A DNA stretch of 64,000 nucleotides from Bernardetia sp. (lineage in GTDB: Bacteria; Bacteroidota; Bacteroidia; Cytophagales; Bernardetiaceae): assembly GCA_020630575.1 (NCBI GenBank), contig JAHDBD010000004.1:1-64000 (forward strand), in the 5' to 3' direction. The position numbers were made by a program, and so were the translations under genes. Shown in pieces: positions 54,834-62,131 of the stretch. How positions within the stretch are numbered: position 1 is the stretch's first letter; every line of letters begins with the position of its first letter. A model generated the notes under the pieces. That model was not told the DNA's origin and ran no database searches. It was given only the letters and a program-made list of their open reading frames with translations.

Positions 54834-55133
54834 ATGAACTTATTACGTGTCGTCAGAATGACTTTTGAAGAAAAACATATTCAAGATTTTATTGATAATT
54901 TCGAAGAAAATAAAACAAGAATCCGTCATTTTGAGGGGTGTAAACATTTAGAATTGTGGCAAGATGCTCATAATCCGTGTGTTTTTCTGACATACAGCCA
55001 TTGGGAAAGTGAAGAGAAACTAAATAATTATAGAAAATCAGAGCTATTTGGAAAAGTTTGGAAGACCACAAAACAATGGTTTTCTGACAAACCTGTTGCT
55101 TTTTCTTCTTTTCAGAAGGTTTTAGTGGAATAA
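54834..55133 (+). CDS. ABM-domain (antibiotic biosynthesis monooxygenase-like) protein
   Basis: A 99-residue ferredoxin-like dimeric alpha/beta protein. The order LLRVVRMTF, FEGCKHLELWQDAHNPCVFLTYSHWES and a final helix then SSFQKVLVE fits ABM-domain proteins. Such small proteins may be heme-degrading or quinol monooxygenases, or have no enzyme role. There is no conserved Asn-Trp-His heme set that I can place with certainty. It is followed by a terminator. Confidence 0.85.
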   Translation: MNLLRVVRMTFEEKHIQDFIDNFEENKTRIRHFEGCKHLELWQDAHNPCVFLTYSHWESEEKLNNYRKSELFGKVWKTTKQWFSDKPVAFSSFQKVLVE

Positions 55134-55193
55134 AATACATTTGGAAGTCGTTGGTAAGACACCAACAACGGCAAGAGAGAATAAAAATACATG

Positions 55194-55229
55194 AAAAAAG
55201 GAACAGCATTTAAAATGCTATTCCTTTTT
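55194..55229 (+). terminator. Terminator after the ABM gene
   Basis: AAAAAAGGAACAGCATT pairs with AATGCTATTCCTTTTT around a short AT loop, ending in a T run. A small hairpin GTTGGT/ACCAAC lies just upstream (55149-55166). Confidence 0.85.
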
Positions 55230-55308
55230 AGGAAATTAAATAAAGCACTATTTTTAATTCATTAGAATTAAAAAGTTACATTCGCAATTTATAATTTGTA
55301 ATTATTCC

Positions 55309-55749
55309 TTATGCGATATTAAGTTTACGATTAGTAAGTGTTTTGAGTTCTTTTTGGATTTCCTCATTTTTCAAATCATTTTCTAAAATAGAGCGATATG
55401 ATTGTAAATTTTTGAGTAACTGTCCAAAATGTTGAAGAAAATCTTGTATTGGTTCTGAAATATTACTTTTCATCAAGACAGCTAATGAATTATAGGTAGT
55501 TTCTACTGCTTTTTCTACTTCTTGCGTCTTATAAAATTGCTTTTTTGCATACTCTAAGTCAGCATGTTGCCAAGCCCAATTTTTTAATTTTTCAACAGAA
55601 TTATTTATCTCTGATAGTTTTTTTATGTTCTTTTTGATAAGTGAAAGATTGCTTTCATCTGGGTTAGCAAAAAACTCAAACACAACTCCTACAAGTGAAG
55701 AAATATCAGTAGTAGTTATGGATAAAACAGGTTGTGTAGAGCTAAACAT
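55309..55749 (-). CDS. Hypothetical helical protein
   Basis: A 146-residue protein without signal peptide or membrane segment; after an N-terminal beta-like stretch it is nearly all helical with coiled-coil character (KKNIKKLSEINNSVEKLKNW, then SILENDLKNEEIQKELKTL). No known family was recognised. Neighbours give no clue; it stands as a separate minus-strand unit between a terminator and the MmcQ/YjbR gene. Confidence 0.6.
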   Translation of the reverse strand: MFSSTQPVLSITTTDISSLVGVVFEFFANPDESNLSLIKKNIKKLSEINNSVEKLKNWAWQHADLEYAKKQFYKTQEVEKAVETTYNSLAVLMKSNISEPIQDFLQHFGQLLKNLQSYRSILENDLKNEEIQKELKTLTNRKLNIA

Positions 55750-55990
55750 ATTTAAGGAATTAATAGATAAGTTATTGAATAGAACAGAAAGAATATTTTT
55801 CTAACAATTTGATTATTAGAGTTTTGACTGTTTAAAAGTAATTGGAATATTTAGTAGTTGTTGTGAAATCTTGTGTCTATATACGGACATAGTGAACAAA
55901 TAGTTGTCCGTATTTCTGATTTTATTAAGATTCTCAACTCTTTCTTACTTTAGTAACAGATTGTTCATTTTATAGCCTATTTTACCCTCT

Positions 55991-56386
55991 TTAATTCGGA
56001 TCTATTTTTTCCAACTCAACTTGTACTACTACTCTAATCTTTTTGGGTAGCTTACTAACAACAAGTTCATAAGAATGACGAATCCAATGTTTGAGCTGTT
56101 TTTCTGTAAGTAATGTTTCGAATGCTGTATTTATTCCACCAAAATAAATTGTATTCCAGTGTTTCTTATTCATGTGATAACCAGCTTTAATACAGTCATA
56201 TTTTTCTCGTAATTCTATAGCTTTTTCAGGGTCACACTTTACATTAAAACCATCAGGTTTATTGAGATTAATGAGTGCAAACATTTTTCCTTCTACCTTA
56301 AAAACTAGAGTATCTTCTCCAAATGGTAAACCTTCTGTCACAGCAGGAAAGGAAAGACAAAAATCTCTAAATGATTCTATATCCAT
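55991..56386 (-). CDS. MmcQ/YjbR family protein
   Basis: A 131-residue protein of the CyaY-like DNA-binding fold family. Typical parts are FPAVTEGLPFGEDTLVFKVEGKMFALINL at the N-terminus, then NVKCDPEKAIELREKY, and GYHMNKKHWNTIYF. Family members are small double-wing proteins; DNA binding was proposed from fold and not proven for most. The length is complete. It is a single gene with long AT-rich spacer upstream. Confidence 0.9.
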   Translation of the reverse strand: MDIESFRDFCLSFPAVTEGLPFGEDTLVFKVEGKMFALINLNKPDGFNVKCDPEKAIELREKYDCIKAGYHMNKKHWNTIYFGGINTAFETLLTEKQLKHWIRHSYELVVSKLPKKIRVVVQVELEKIDPN

Positions 56387-56654
56387 AACATATTGATTTT
56401 TGATGAATTAATTTTATTTTTTTTAGAATTTGTAAAAATAATCACTTTTTTTTGATAAAAAATAAAACAATATTTGCAAATTAATAGTATTTATACTAAA
56501 TTTAATAGTATAACTATTGACTTTAGTTGCAAAACTAACAGAATGAAATTTTTATAGTTTATTTACTGTGCATTTTTAATCATTACAATAGACTATTTCC
56601 ATTATATTTTACAATATTCAAGATAGACAATTAAGCAGAAAGAGGAAGCAAAAA
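56387..56654. other. AT-rich intergenic region
   Basis: No gene is visible in this spacer. It contains small A/T inverted repeats around 56485-56518 (AGTA/TACT and AATAGTAT pairs), probably by composition. The terminator of the SDR gene follows. Confidence 0.5.
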
Positions 56655-56684
56655 GCTGTTCCCAATTGGGAACAGCCTTTTTTT
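56655..56684. terminator. Strong bidirectional terminator
   Basis: GCTGTTCCC and GGGAACAGC form a perfect 9-bp stem around AATT, with a T run on the plus side and a shorter T run for the minus strand. It ends the SDR gene transcript on the minus strand. Confidence 0.88.
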
Positions 56685-56729
56685 GTTTAAGATTTTAAAC
56701 CGTTTTTAAAATAGAGTTCTAAATATTTT

Positions 56730-57524
56730 CTATAAGTTTCTTGTTCTTCCCCCATCAACAGGCAAGTTAATTCCGTTTACATAACTTGCTTTATCTGATG
56801 CTAAAAATAAAATAGCATTTGCAATCTCTTCAGCTTCAGCAAAACGATAAGCTGGGATAGTTGATTTTAATTGATGAATAGCTTCATCTTCTGAAATATT
56901 GGCTGTTTTAGATTTATTCTTAACAATTGCATCTAATCTTGAAGTAGAAGTCATGCCTGGAAGAACATTATTTACTGTAATTCCATATTGAGCTAATTCA
57001 AAAGAAAGAGTTTTTGCCCAATTTGCAACGGCTGCACGTATTGTATTAGAAACGCCCAAGTTATCAATCGGTTGTTTTACACTTGTAGAAATAACATTGA
57101 TAATTCTTCCAAACTCTTCTTTTTTCATAAATGGAAAAAGAGCTTGTACTAATATTTGATTACAAATAAGATGTTGTTCAAAAGCATCTCTGAAAGACTG
57201 TAAAGAGGCTTCGTGTGCTTTATTTGGAGGAGGTCCTCCTGTATTATTGACTAAAATATGTGCGCCTTCAAAAGTTCCCGCTTTATGAGCATCACTCAAA
57301 ACATCTTGTAATGTTTTGGGAGAAGAAAAATCAGCTACTAAATAACCATGTTTTTGATTTTTTGGTATTGAAAGTTCTACAACAACCTCCTTTAATTTTT
57401 CTTCATTTCTTGCCAAAAGAATCACTGTTGCACCACTTTGTGCAAAGAGTTGAGCTGTTGCAAGTCCGATTCCTTGAGTACTTCCTGCTACTAAAGCTAT
57501 TTTTCCTGTTAAATCTAAGAGCAT
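56730..57524 (-). CDS. SDR-family protein lacking the usual Tyr-x3-Lys pair
   Basis: A 264-residue Rossmann-fold protein. The nucleotide motif is AGSTQGIGLATA and the NNTG motif is LVNNTGG. At the place of the catalytic Tyr-x-x-x-Lys the sequence is GVSNTIRAAVANW, so Tyr is replaced by Ser and Lys by Arg. A subgroup of oxidoreductases with similar LSNSxR sequences exists, often named 3-oxoacyl-ACP reductase-like, for which the reaction is not clear. The C-terminus ends VNGINLPVDGGRTRNL as usual. It is 27 bp upstream of the SpoIIE gene cluster and could share a transcript. Confidence 0.85.
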   Translation of the reverse strand: MLLDLTGKIALVAGSTQGIGLATAQLFAQSGATVILLARNEEKLKEVVVELSIPKNQKHGYLVADFSSPKTLQDVLSDAHKAGTFEGAHILVNNTGGPPPNKAHEASLQSFRDAFEQHLICNQILVQALFPFMKKEEFGRIINVISTSVKQPIDNLGVSNTIRAAVANWAKTLSFELAQYGITVNNVLPGMTSTSRLDAIVKNKSKTANISEDEAIHQLKSTIPAYRFAEAEEIANAILFLASDKASYVNGINLPVDGGRTRNL

Positions 57525-57550
57525 GTGTTTGTGTATATTTTAATTATTTC

Positions 57551-59740
57551 TTAATTTGTTTTGTCTATTTGAAACCCAAATACTAAGATGTCGTCAATTT
57601 GTCGGTTTGTATAACCCATCCAATTTTTGAGCGTAAGCCTTAAAAACTCTTGTTGTTCTAAAAAAGGTTGTTTTGAAGCTTCTAAGAGTGTTTCTCTAAA
57701 TCTTTTTGTAGTATATTTTTTATCTTTTGCTCCTCCAAACTGATCTTGAAAACCATCTGTAAATAAATAAAAACTTATTTTCTGCGTAAAATCGAATTTA
57801 TGATTAGTAAATAATTTTTTATTGAATTGATTTTTGATAAGATTTCCTCCAATAGATTGTCTGTCTGCTTTAATGGTTTTTAGTTCACCATTTTCTATAT
57901 AAATAAGAGGGTTTCTTGCTCCTGCATATTCCATGACTTGAGTTTCCAAATCATAGACACAAAAAGCTGCATCCATTCCATCACGTATTCTAGTATCTGT
58001 TTGGCGAAGAACTTTTGTAATTCCCTCATCTAATCTATCTAAAATATGAGATGCCTTTGTAACTGATTTTGACTCTACTATTTCATTGAGTAAATCATTT
58101 CCAATCAAAGACATAAAAGCCCCTGGAACGCCATGACCTGTACAATCAATAGCTCCAATAATTACCTTTTGATTAACTTGTTTGAAATAATAAAAATCTC
58201 CTGAAACAATATCTCTAGGCTCAAAAAACACAAAAGAATTGGGAAAAATAGTTATAATTTCTTCTAAACTAGGAAGCATTGCATCTTGTATTCGTTTTGC
58301 ATAAGTTATACTAGCTGTAATGTCTTGATTTTTTTTCTCAATGACTATATTTTGCTCATGTAATCGTTCAAGATTTACAGATAATTCTTCATTGACTACA
58401 TTTAATTCTTCTGTGCGTTCGACAACTCGGTCTTCTAATCGTTTATTTTGTGTCTCTACAAATACTCTGTGTTCTTCAGATGTTTTTAACATTTTTGCTT
58501 GTAACTCTGCTTGATTTTTTTTGTAAAAATCTATTTTGGCAGCCAATGCTACAGAAAGAACAACCACTTCTATTGCAGAACCAATCAAAAGACCACTAGA
58601 AGTAAAATCGTTATAATCAATTATTCCTGCTCCTGCTAATATAAAAATAAATAATCCTATTAGATAAGATGACCAAGCTACAATCATATATTGGGCAGGT
58701 TTATATCCTTTATAATAGATAAAAATAGCAACCAAAAGACCATTTAGACACGAAAATCCAAGAGCAGCTTGATTCATAGAAGAACCCAATGCTTTATAAC
58801 CAAAAAGAACAACAAAAATTATGAAAATAAAACAGACTATCAACCCTTGTATTATGCGATGAAATACTATAGCATTACGTTTTGTATGAAGAAAATCTAT
58901 AAAAAATAAATTCGCAAAAATGCTTGATACAGAATAAATAATAGGGTCATAATCATTTACCCAAGGATAATTTCCCCATAAAAACTCAAAACTGTGTCCT
59001 CTCAACTGAGCAATACCTAAGCCTAGAGTAAGTAGGTAGATAATATAATATAAATATCCTTTTTCTTTTAGTGTAAAGTAGAGAAAGAGATTATAAAGAA
59101 ACATAACCAAAATAAAACCATAATACATTCCTTCAGCTAAATCTACTTTGTGGTCTCTCTCAAAATAATATTCCCAAGGTGCAACATGGATAGGAGCTTG
59201 AAAATAATGACTCTCTATACTTACAAATAAGGTTTGTGATTCTTCTTTTTCTAGTTGAAGGGGAATTAGGAAACGGTCAGTTTGGAGAATTCTTTCTTTG
59301 AAAGGCTTGTTATATCCAAGTTCTATTTTTTTATATGTTTTGTCAGTTTGTGGGATAAAAATATTTATTTTGGCTCTTCCACTTCCTATTTCAAAATACC
59401 ATTTTTCTAAATCTGTTTTGTTTTTTAGAGGTATTTTGAGCCAAATTTTTTGATTTTTTCCATTAAGATTAATAAATTTATTTATTTCTTGCTCAAAATA
59501 TACATTTTGTATAGTTTCTATATTTTCTTTTTTATCTGGATTTTCTTTGAAAATTCCGATTCTGTTAGCTATTGAGTAGGATTTTGTTTCATTATCTAAG
59601 TCTATAGTAGAAATTTCTTGAGAAAAAGCAGAGTTAAAGAAAGATATAAAAAAAGATATTAGTATAAATACTAAGATAGAACTGTCTGTTTTTTTATTTA
59701 AAACAAATTTTATATTGTATTTAGAATAAATATTTTTCAA
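57551..59740 (-). CDS. 7TMR-DISM receptor with SpoIIE phosphatase, tandem copy 1
   Basis: A 729-residue receptor phosphatase. After the signal peptide, residues of about 55-190 form the periplasmic DISMED2 domain (KWYFEIGSGRAKINIFIP, QAPIHVAPWEYYF). About 200-400 are seven membrane helices (7TMR-DISM). A coiled coil follows (ERVVERTEELNVVNEEL-type), then SpoIIE/PP2C from about 490 with intact IGAIDCTGHGVPGAFMSL, DGMDAAFC and FYLFTDGFQDQ. The only start codon is TTG at 59740, directly after a stop. It probably senses an envelope ligand and dephosphorylates a protein partner. Confidence 0.9.
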   Translation of the reverse strand: MKNIYSKYNIKFVLNKKTDSSILVFILISFFISFFNSAFSQEISTIDLDNETKSYSIANRIGIFKENPDKKENIETIQNVYFEQEINKFINLNGKNQKIWLKIPLKNKTDLEKWYFEIGSGRAKINIFIPQTDKTYKKIELGYNKPFKERILQTDRFLIPLQLEKEESQTLFVSIESHYFQAPIHVAPWEYYFERDHKVDLAEGMYYGFILVMFLYNLFLYFTLKEKGYLYYIIYLLTLGLGIAQLRGHSFEFLWGNYPWVNDYDPIIYSVSSIFANLFFIDFLHTKRNAIVFHRIIQGLIVCFIFIIFVVLFGYKALGSSMNQAALGFSCLNGLLVAIFIYYKGYKPAQYMIVAWSSYLIGLFIFILAGAGIIDYNDFTSSGLLIGSAIEVVVLSVALAAKIDFYKKNQAELQAKMLKTSEEHRVFVETQNKRLEDRVVERTEELNVVNEELSVNLERLHEQNIVIEKKNQDITASITYAKRIQDAMLPSLEEIITIFPNSFVFFEPRDIVSGDFYYFKQVNQKVIIGAIDCTGHGVPGAFMSLIGNDLLNEIVESKSVTKASHILDRLDEGITKVLRQTDTRIRDGMDAAFCVYDLETQVMEYAGARNPLIYIENGELKTIKADRQSIGGNLIKNQFNKKLFTNHKFDFTQKISFYLFTDGFQDQFGGAKDKKYTTKRFRETLLEASKQPFLEQQEFLRLTLKNWMGYTNRQIDDILVFGFQIDKTN

Positions 59741-59785
59741 TTATATGATATTGTAAGTAGTAGTAAGAGAGGGTTTGTAAGCAGC

Positions 59786-59810
59786 TAATTTACTAAAAAA
59801 AATGTACAAA
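59786..59810 (-). promoter_or_regulatory. Conserved leader motif, copy 1
   Basis: TAATTTACTAAAAA (plus-strand reading) lies exactly 46 bases upstream of the TTG start of the gene at 59740, and the same words lie 46 bases upstream of the next paralogue. It is a likely common promoter or leader element. Confidence 0.45.
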
Positions 59811-59838
59811 AGCACTTTAGCTTATAGCTTCACTTTTA

Positions 59839-62025
59839 TTATTTTCCTACTTTAAATCCAAATACTAAAATATCATCAATCTGTCGGTTGGTATAACCCA
59901 TCCAGTTTTTGAGTGTGTTTTTTAAAAACTCTTGTTGTTGCGAAAAAGGTAGTTTTGATACTTCTACTAAAACATTTCTAAATCTCTTAGTAGTAAACTT
60001 TTTATCCTCTTTTCCTCCAAACTGGTCTTGGAAACCATCTGTAAATAAGTAGAAACTAGCTGTTTTATTTGTATTTAAAATGTGATTGGTAAAATGTTTT
60101 TTATTGAACTGATTTTTAATAAGATTTCCACCAATAGACTGTCTGTCTGCTTTTATGATTTTTAATTCTTCATTTTCAATATAAATAAGAGGATTTTTTG
60201 CTCCTGCATATTCCATAATCTGAGTTTCTATGTCATAAACACAAAAGGCTGCATCCATACCATCACGTACTTGAGTATCTGTTTGACGTAATACTTTTGT
60301 GATTCCTTCATCTAATTTGTCTAAAATATGAGAGGCTTGAGTAACAGATTTATTCTCTACAATTTCATTTAATAAATCATTTCCAATTAAAGACATAAAA
60401 GCCCCTGGAACGCCATGACCTGTACAATCAATAGCTCCAATAATCACTTTTTGATTAACTTGTTTGAAATAATAAAAGTCTCCAGAAACAATATCTCTAG
60501 GCTCAAAAAACACAAAAAAGTTAGGAAAAATACTTGCTATTTCTTCCAAACTTGGTAGCATTGCATCTTGTATGCGTTTTGCATAATTGATACTAGCCGT
60601 AATATCTTGGTTCTTTTTCTCAATAACAACATTCTGTTCGTGCAAACGTTCAAGGTTTACTGAAAGCTCTTCATTGACTACATTCAACTCTTCTGTACGC
60701 TCAACGACTCGTTCTTCTAATCGTTTGTTTTGTGTTTCGACAAATTCTCGGTGTTCTTCCGAAGTTTTTAGCATTTTGGCTTGTAGCTCTTCTCTACCTT
60801 TTTTATAAAACTCTATTCTTGCAGCTAAAGCGACTGAAAGTAATATCATTTCTACTGCTGAACCTAGTAAGATACCACTAGAAGTGAATGTATTGTAGGG
60901 AATAATATCTACTCCTGCCAAAACAAAAACAAGAATACCTAATAAATATCCAGACCAAGCCACTATAATATATTTTGCAGGTTTATATCCAGTATAATAA
61001 ACATAGATAGCAGCAGCTAATGAATTTATAGTAGATATTGCTCCAACAACTTGATTGATATAAGAAGCAATATTTTTGAAACCTAAAATACTTGCTACAC
61101 CAGCTAATGCAAACGCATAAATAGTAATATGTAAAGTGATATGAAAAAAGCGTGAGTTCTTTTGAGTATGAAGAAAATCTATCAAAAATAAACTGGCACA
61201 AATTCCCCCAAAAACATAAAAAAGTGGGGCATAATTATTTACAAAAGGAAAGCTAAACCATAAAAACTCAAAACCATGACCTCTAATTTGAGCCATTGCA
61301 AGACCAAAGAAAAGCAGATAACCTACATAATAAAGATAACCTCGTTCTCTCAAAGTAAAAAACACAAACAGGTTGTACAAAAACATGACTATCACAAAGC
61401 CATAATAAACTCCCTCTGCTATATCTGCTTTATGATCTCTTTCAAAGTAATATTTTAAAGGAGCAATACGAACAGGAGCTTGAAAATAATTACTTTCGCC
61501 ACGTACAAAAATAGTCATGGATTGATTTTGTAGTAAATATAAAGGCAATAAAAATCTATCTGTTTGTATCAAACGTTCTGAAAAGGGCACTTTCTCTGCA
61601 AGTAATATCTTCCGATAGGTTTTTATAGAGTTATTTGTTTCAGAAATATAAAATTCTAAATCTCCATGTCCACTACCTATTTCTAAATACCATTCTTTAA
61701 GAAGAGTTTTGTTTTGAATAGGAATTTTCAACCAAAAGCCATTTTTATCATTATTGACAGTAATTATTTCCTTTCCTTCAACTATAAAATCAATTTCTTG
61801 TATAGACTCAATAGTTTTTTCTTGTTGATTTTCTTCTCTAAAAACACCTATTTTATCTGTAATGATATAAGATTGAGTAGAGTCTGATAAAAAAGTAGTA
61901 GAGACCGATTGAGCAAAAGCAGAGTTGGAAAAGCACAACAAAATAATTATTACTATAAAGTTAGTAATATATTCTTTTGTTTTTTTTGTAAAATAAAAAA
62001 TACTTTTATAATAAAATTGTTGCAA
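59839..62025 (-). CDS. 7TMR-DISM receptor with SpoIIE phosphatase, tandem copy 2
   Basis: A 728-residue paralogue of the gene at 57551, same domain order: signal peptide (ending NSAFAQS), DISMED2 (about 55-195), seven helices, coiled coil and SpoIIE. The phosphatase part is nearly identical to copies 1 and 3 in long runs, while the periplasmic and membrane parts differ more. Metal residues are intact (IGAIDCTGHGVPGAFMSL). Its start is also TTG (62025), with no ATG between it and the previous stop, so both whole copies use this weak start. About 100 bp separate the copies. Confidence 0.9.
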   Translation of the reverse strand: MQQFYYKSIFYFTKKTKEYITNFIVIIILLCFSNSAFAQSVSTTFLSDSTQSYIITDKIGVFREENQQEKTIESIQEIDFIVEGKEIITVNNDKNGFWLKIPIQNKTLLKEWYLEIGSGHGDLEFYISETNNSIKTYRKILLAEKVPFSERLIQTDRFLLPLYLLQNQSMTIFVRGESNYFQAPVRIAPLKYYFERDHKADIAEGVYYGFVIVMFLYNLFVFFTLRERGYLYYVGYLLFFGLAMAQIRGHGFEFLWFSFPFVNNYAPLFYVFGGICASLFLIDFLHTQKNSRFFHITLHITIYAFALAGVASILGFKNIASYINQVVGAISTINSLAAAIYVYYTGYKPAKYIIVAWSGYLLGILVFVLAGVDIIPYNTFTSSGILLGSAVEMILLSVALAARIEFYKKGREELQAKMLKTSEEHREFVETQNKRLEERVVERTEELNVVNEELSVNLERLHEQNVVIEKKNQDITASINYAKRIQDAMLPSLEEIASIFPNFFVFFEPRDIVSGDFYYFKQVNQKVIIGAIDCTGHGVPGAFMSLIGNDLLNEIVENKSVTQASHILDKLDEGITKVLRQTDTQVRDGMDAAFCVYDIETQIMEYAGAKNPLIYIENEELKIIKADRQSIGGNLIKNQFNKKHFTNHILNTNKTASFYLFTDGFQDQFGGKEDKKFTTKRFRNVLVEVSKLPFSQQQEFLKNTLKNWMGYTNRQIDDILVFGFKVGK

Positions 62026-62070
62026 GGTAATGGTAGTAGAAAGTAGCTAATATATAAGTAGTGTAAAAGG

Positions 62071-62096
62071 TAATTTACTAAAAATAATTGTATAAA
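62071..62096 (-). promoter_or_regulatory. Conserved leader motif, copy 2
   Basis: TAATTTACTAAAAATAATTG (plus-strand reading) begins 46 bases upstream of the TTG at 62025, the same spacing as in the paralogue leader at 59786-59810. Confidence 0.45.
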
Positions 62097-62131
62097 TTAA
62101 ATCAAAAATTCATACTCATATCCAAAAATAA

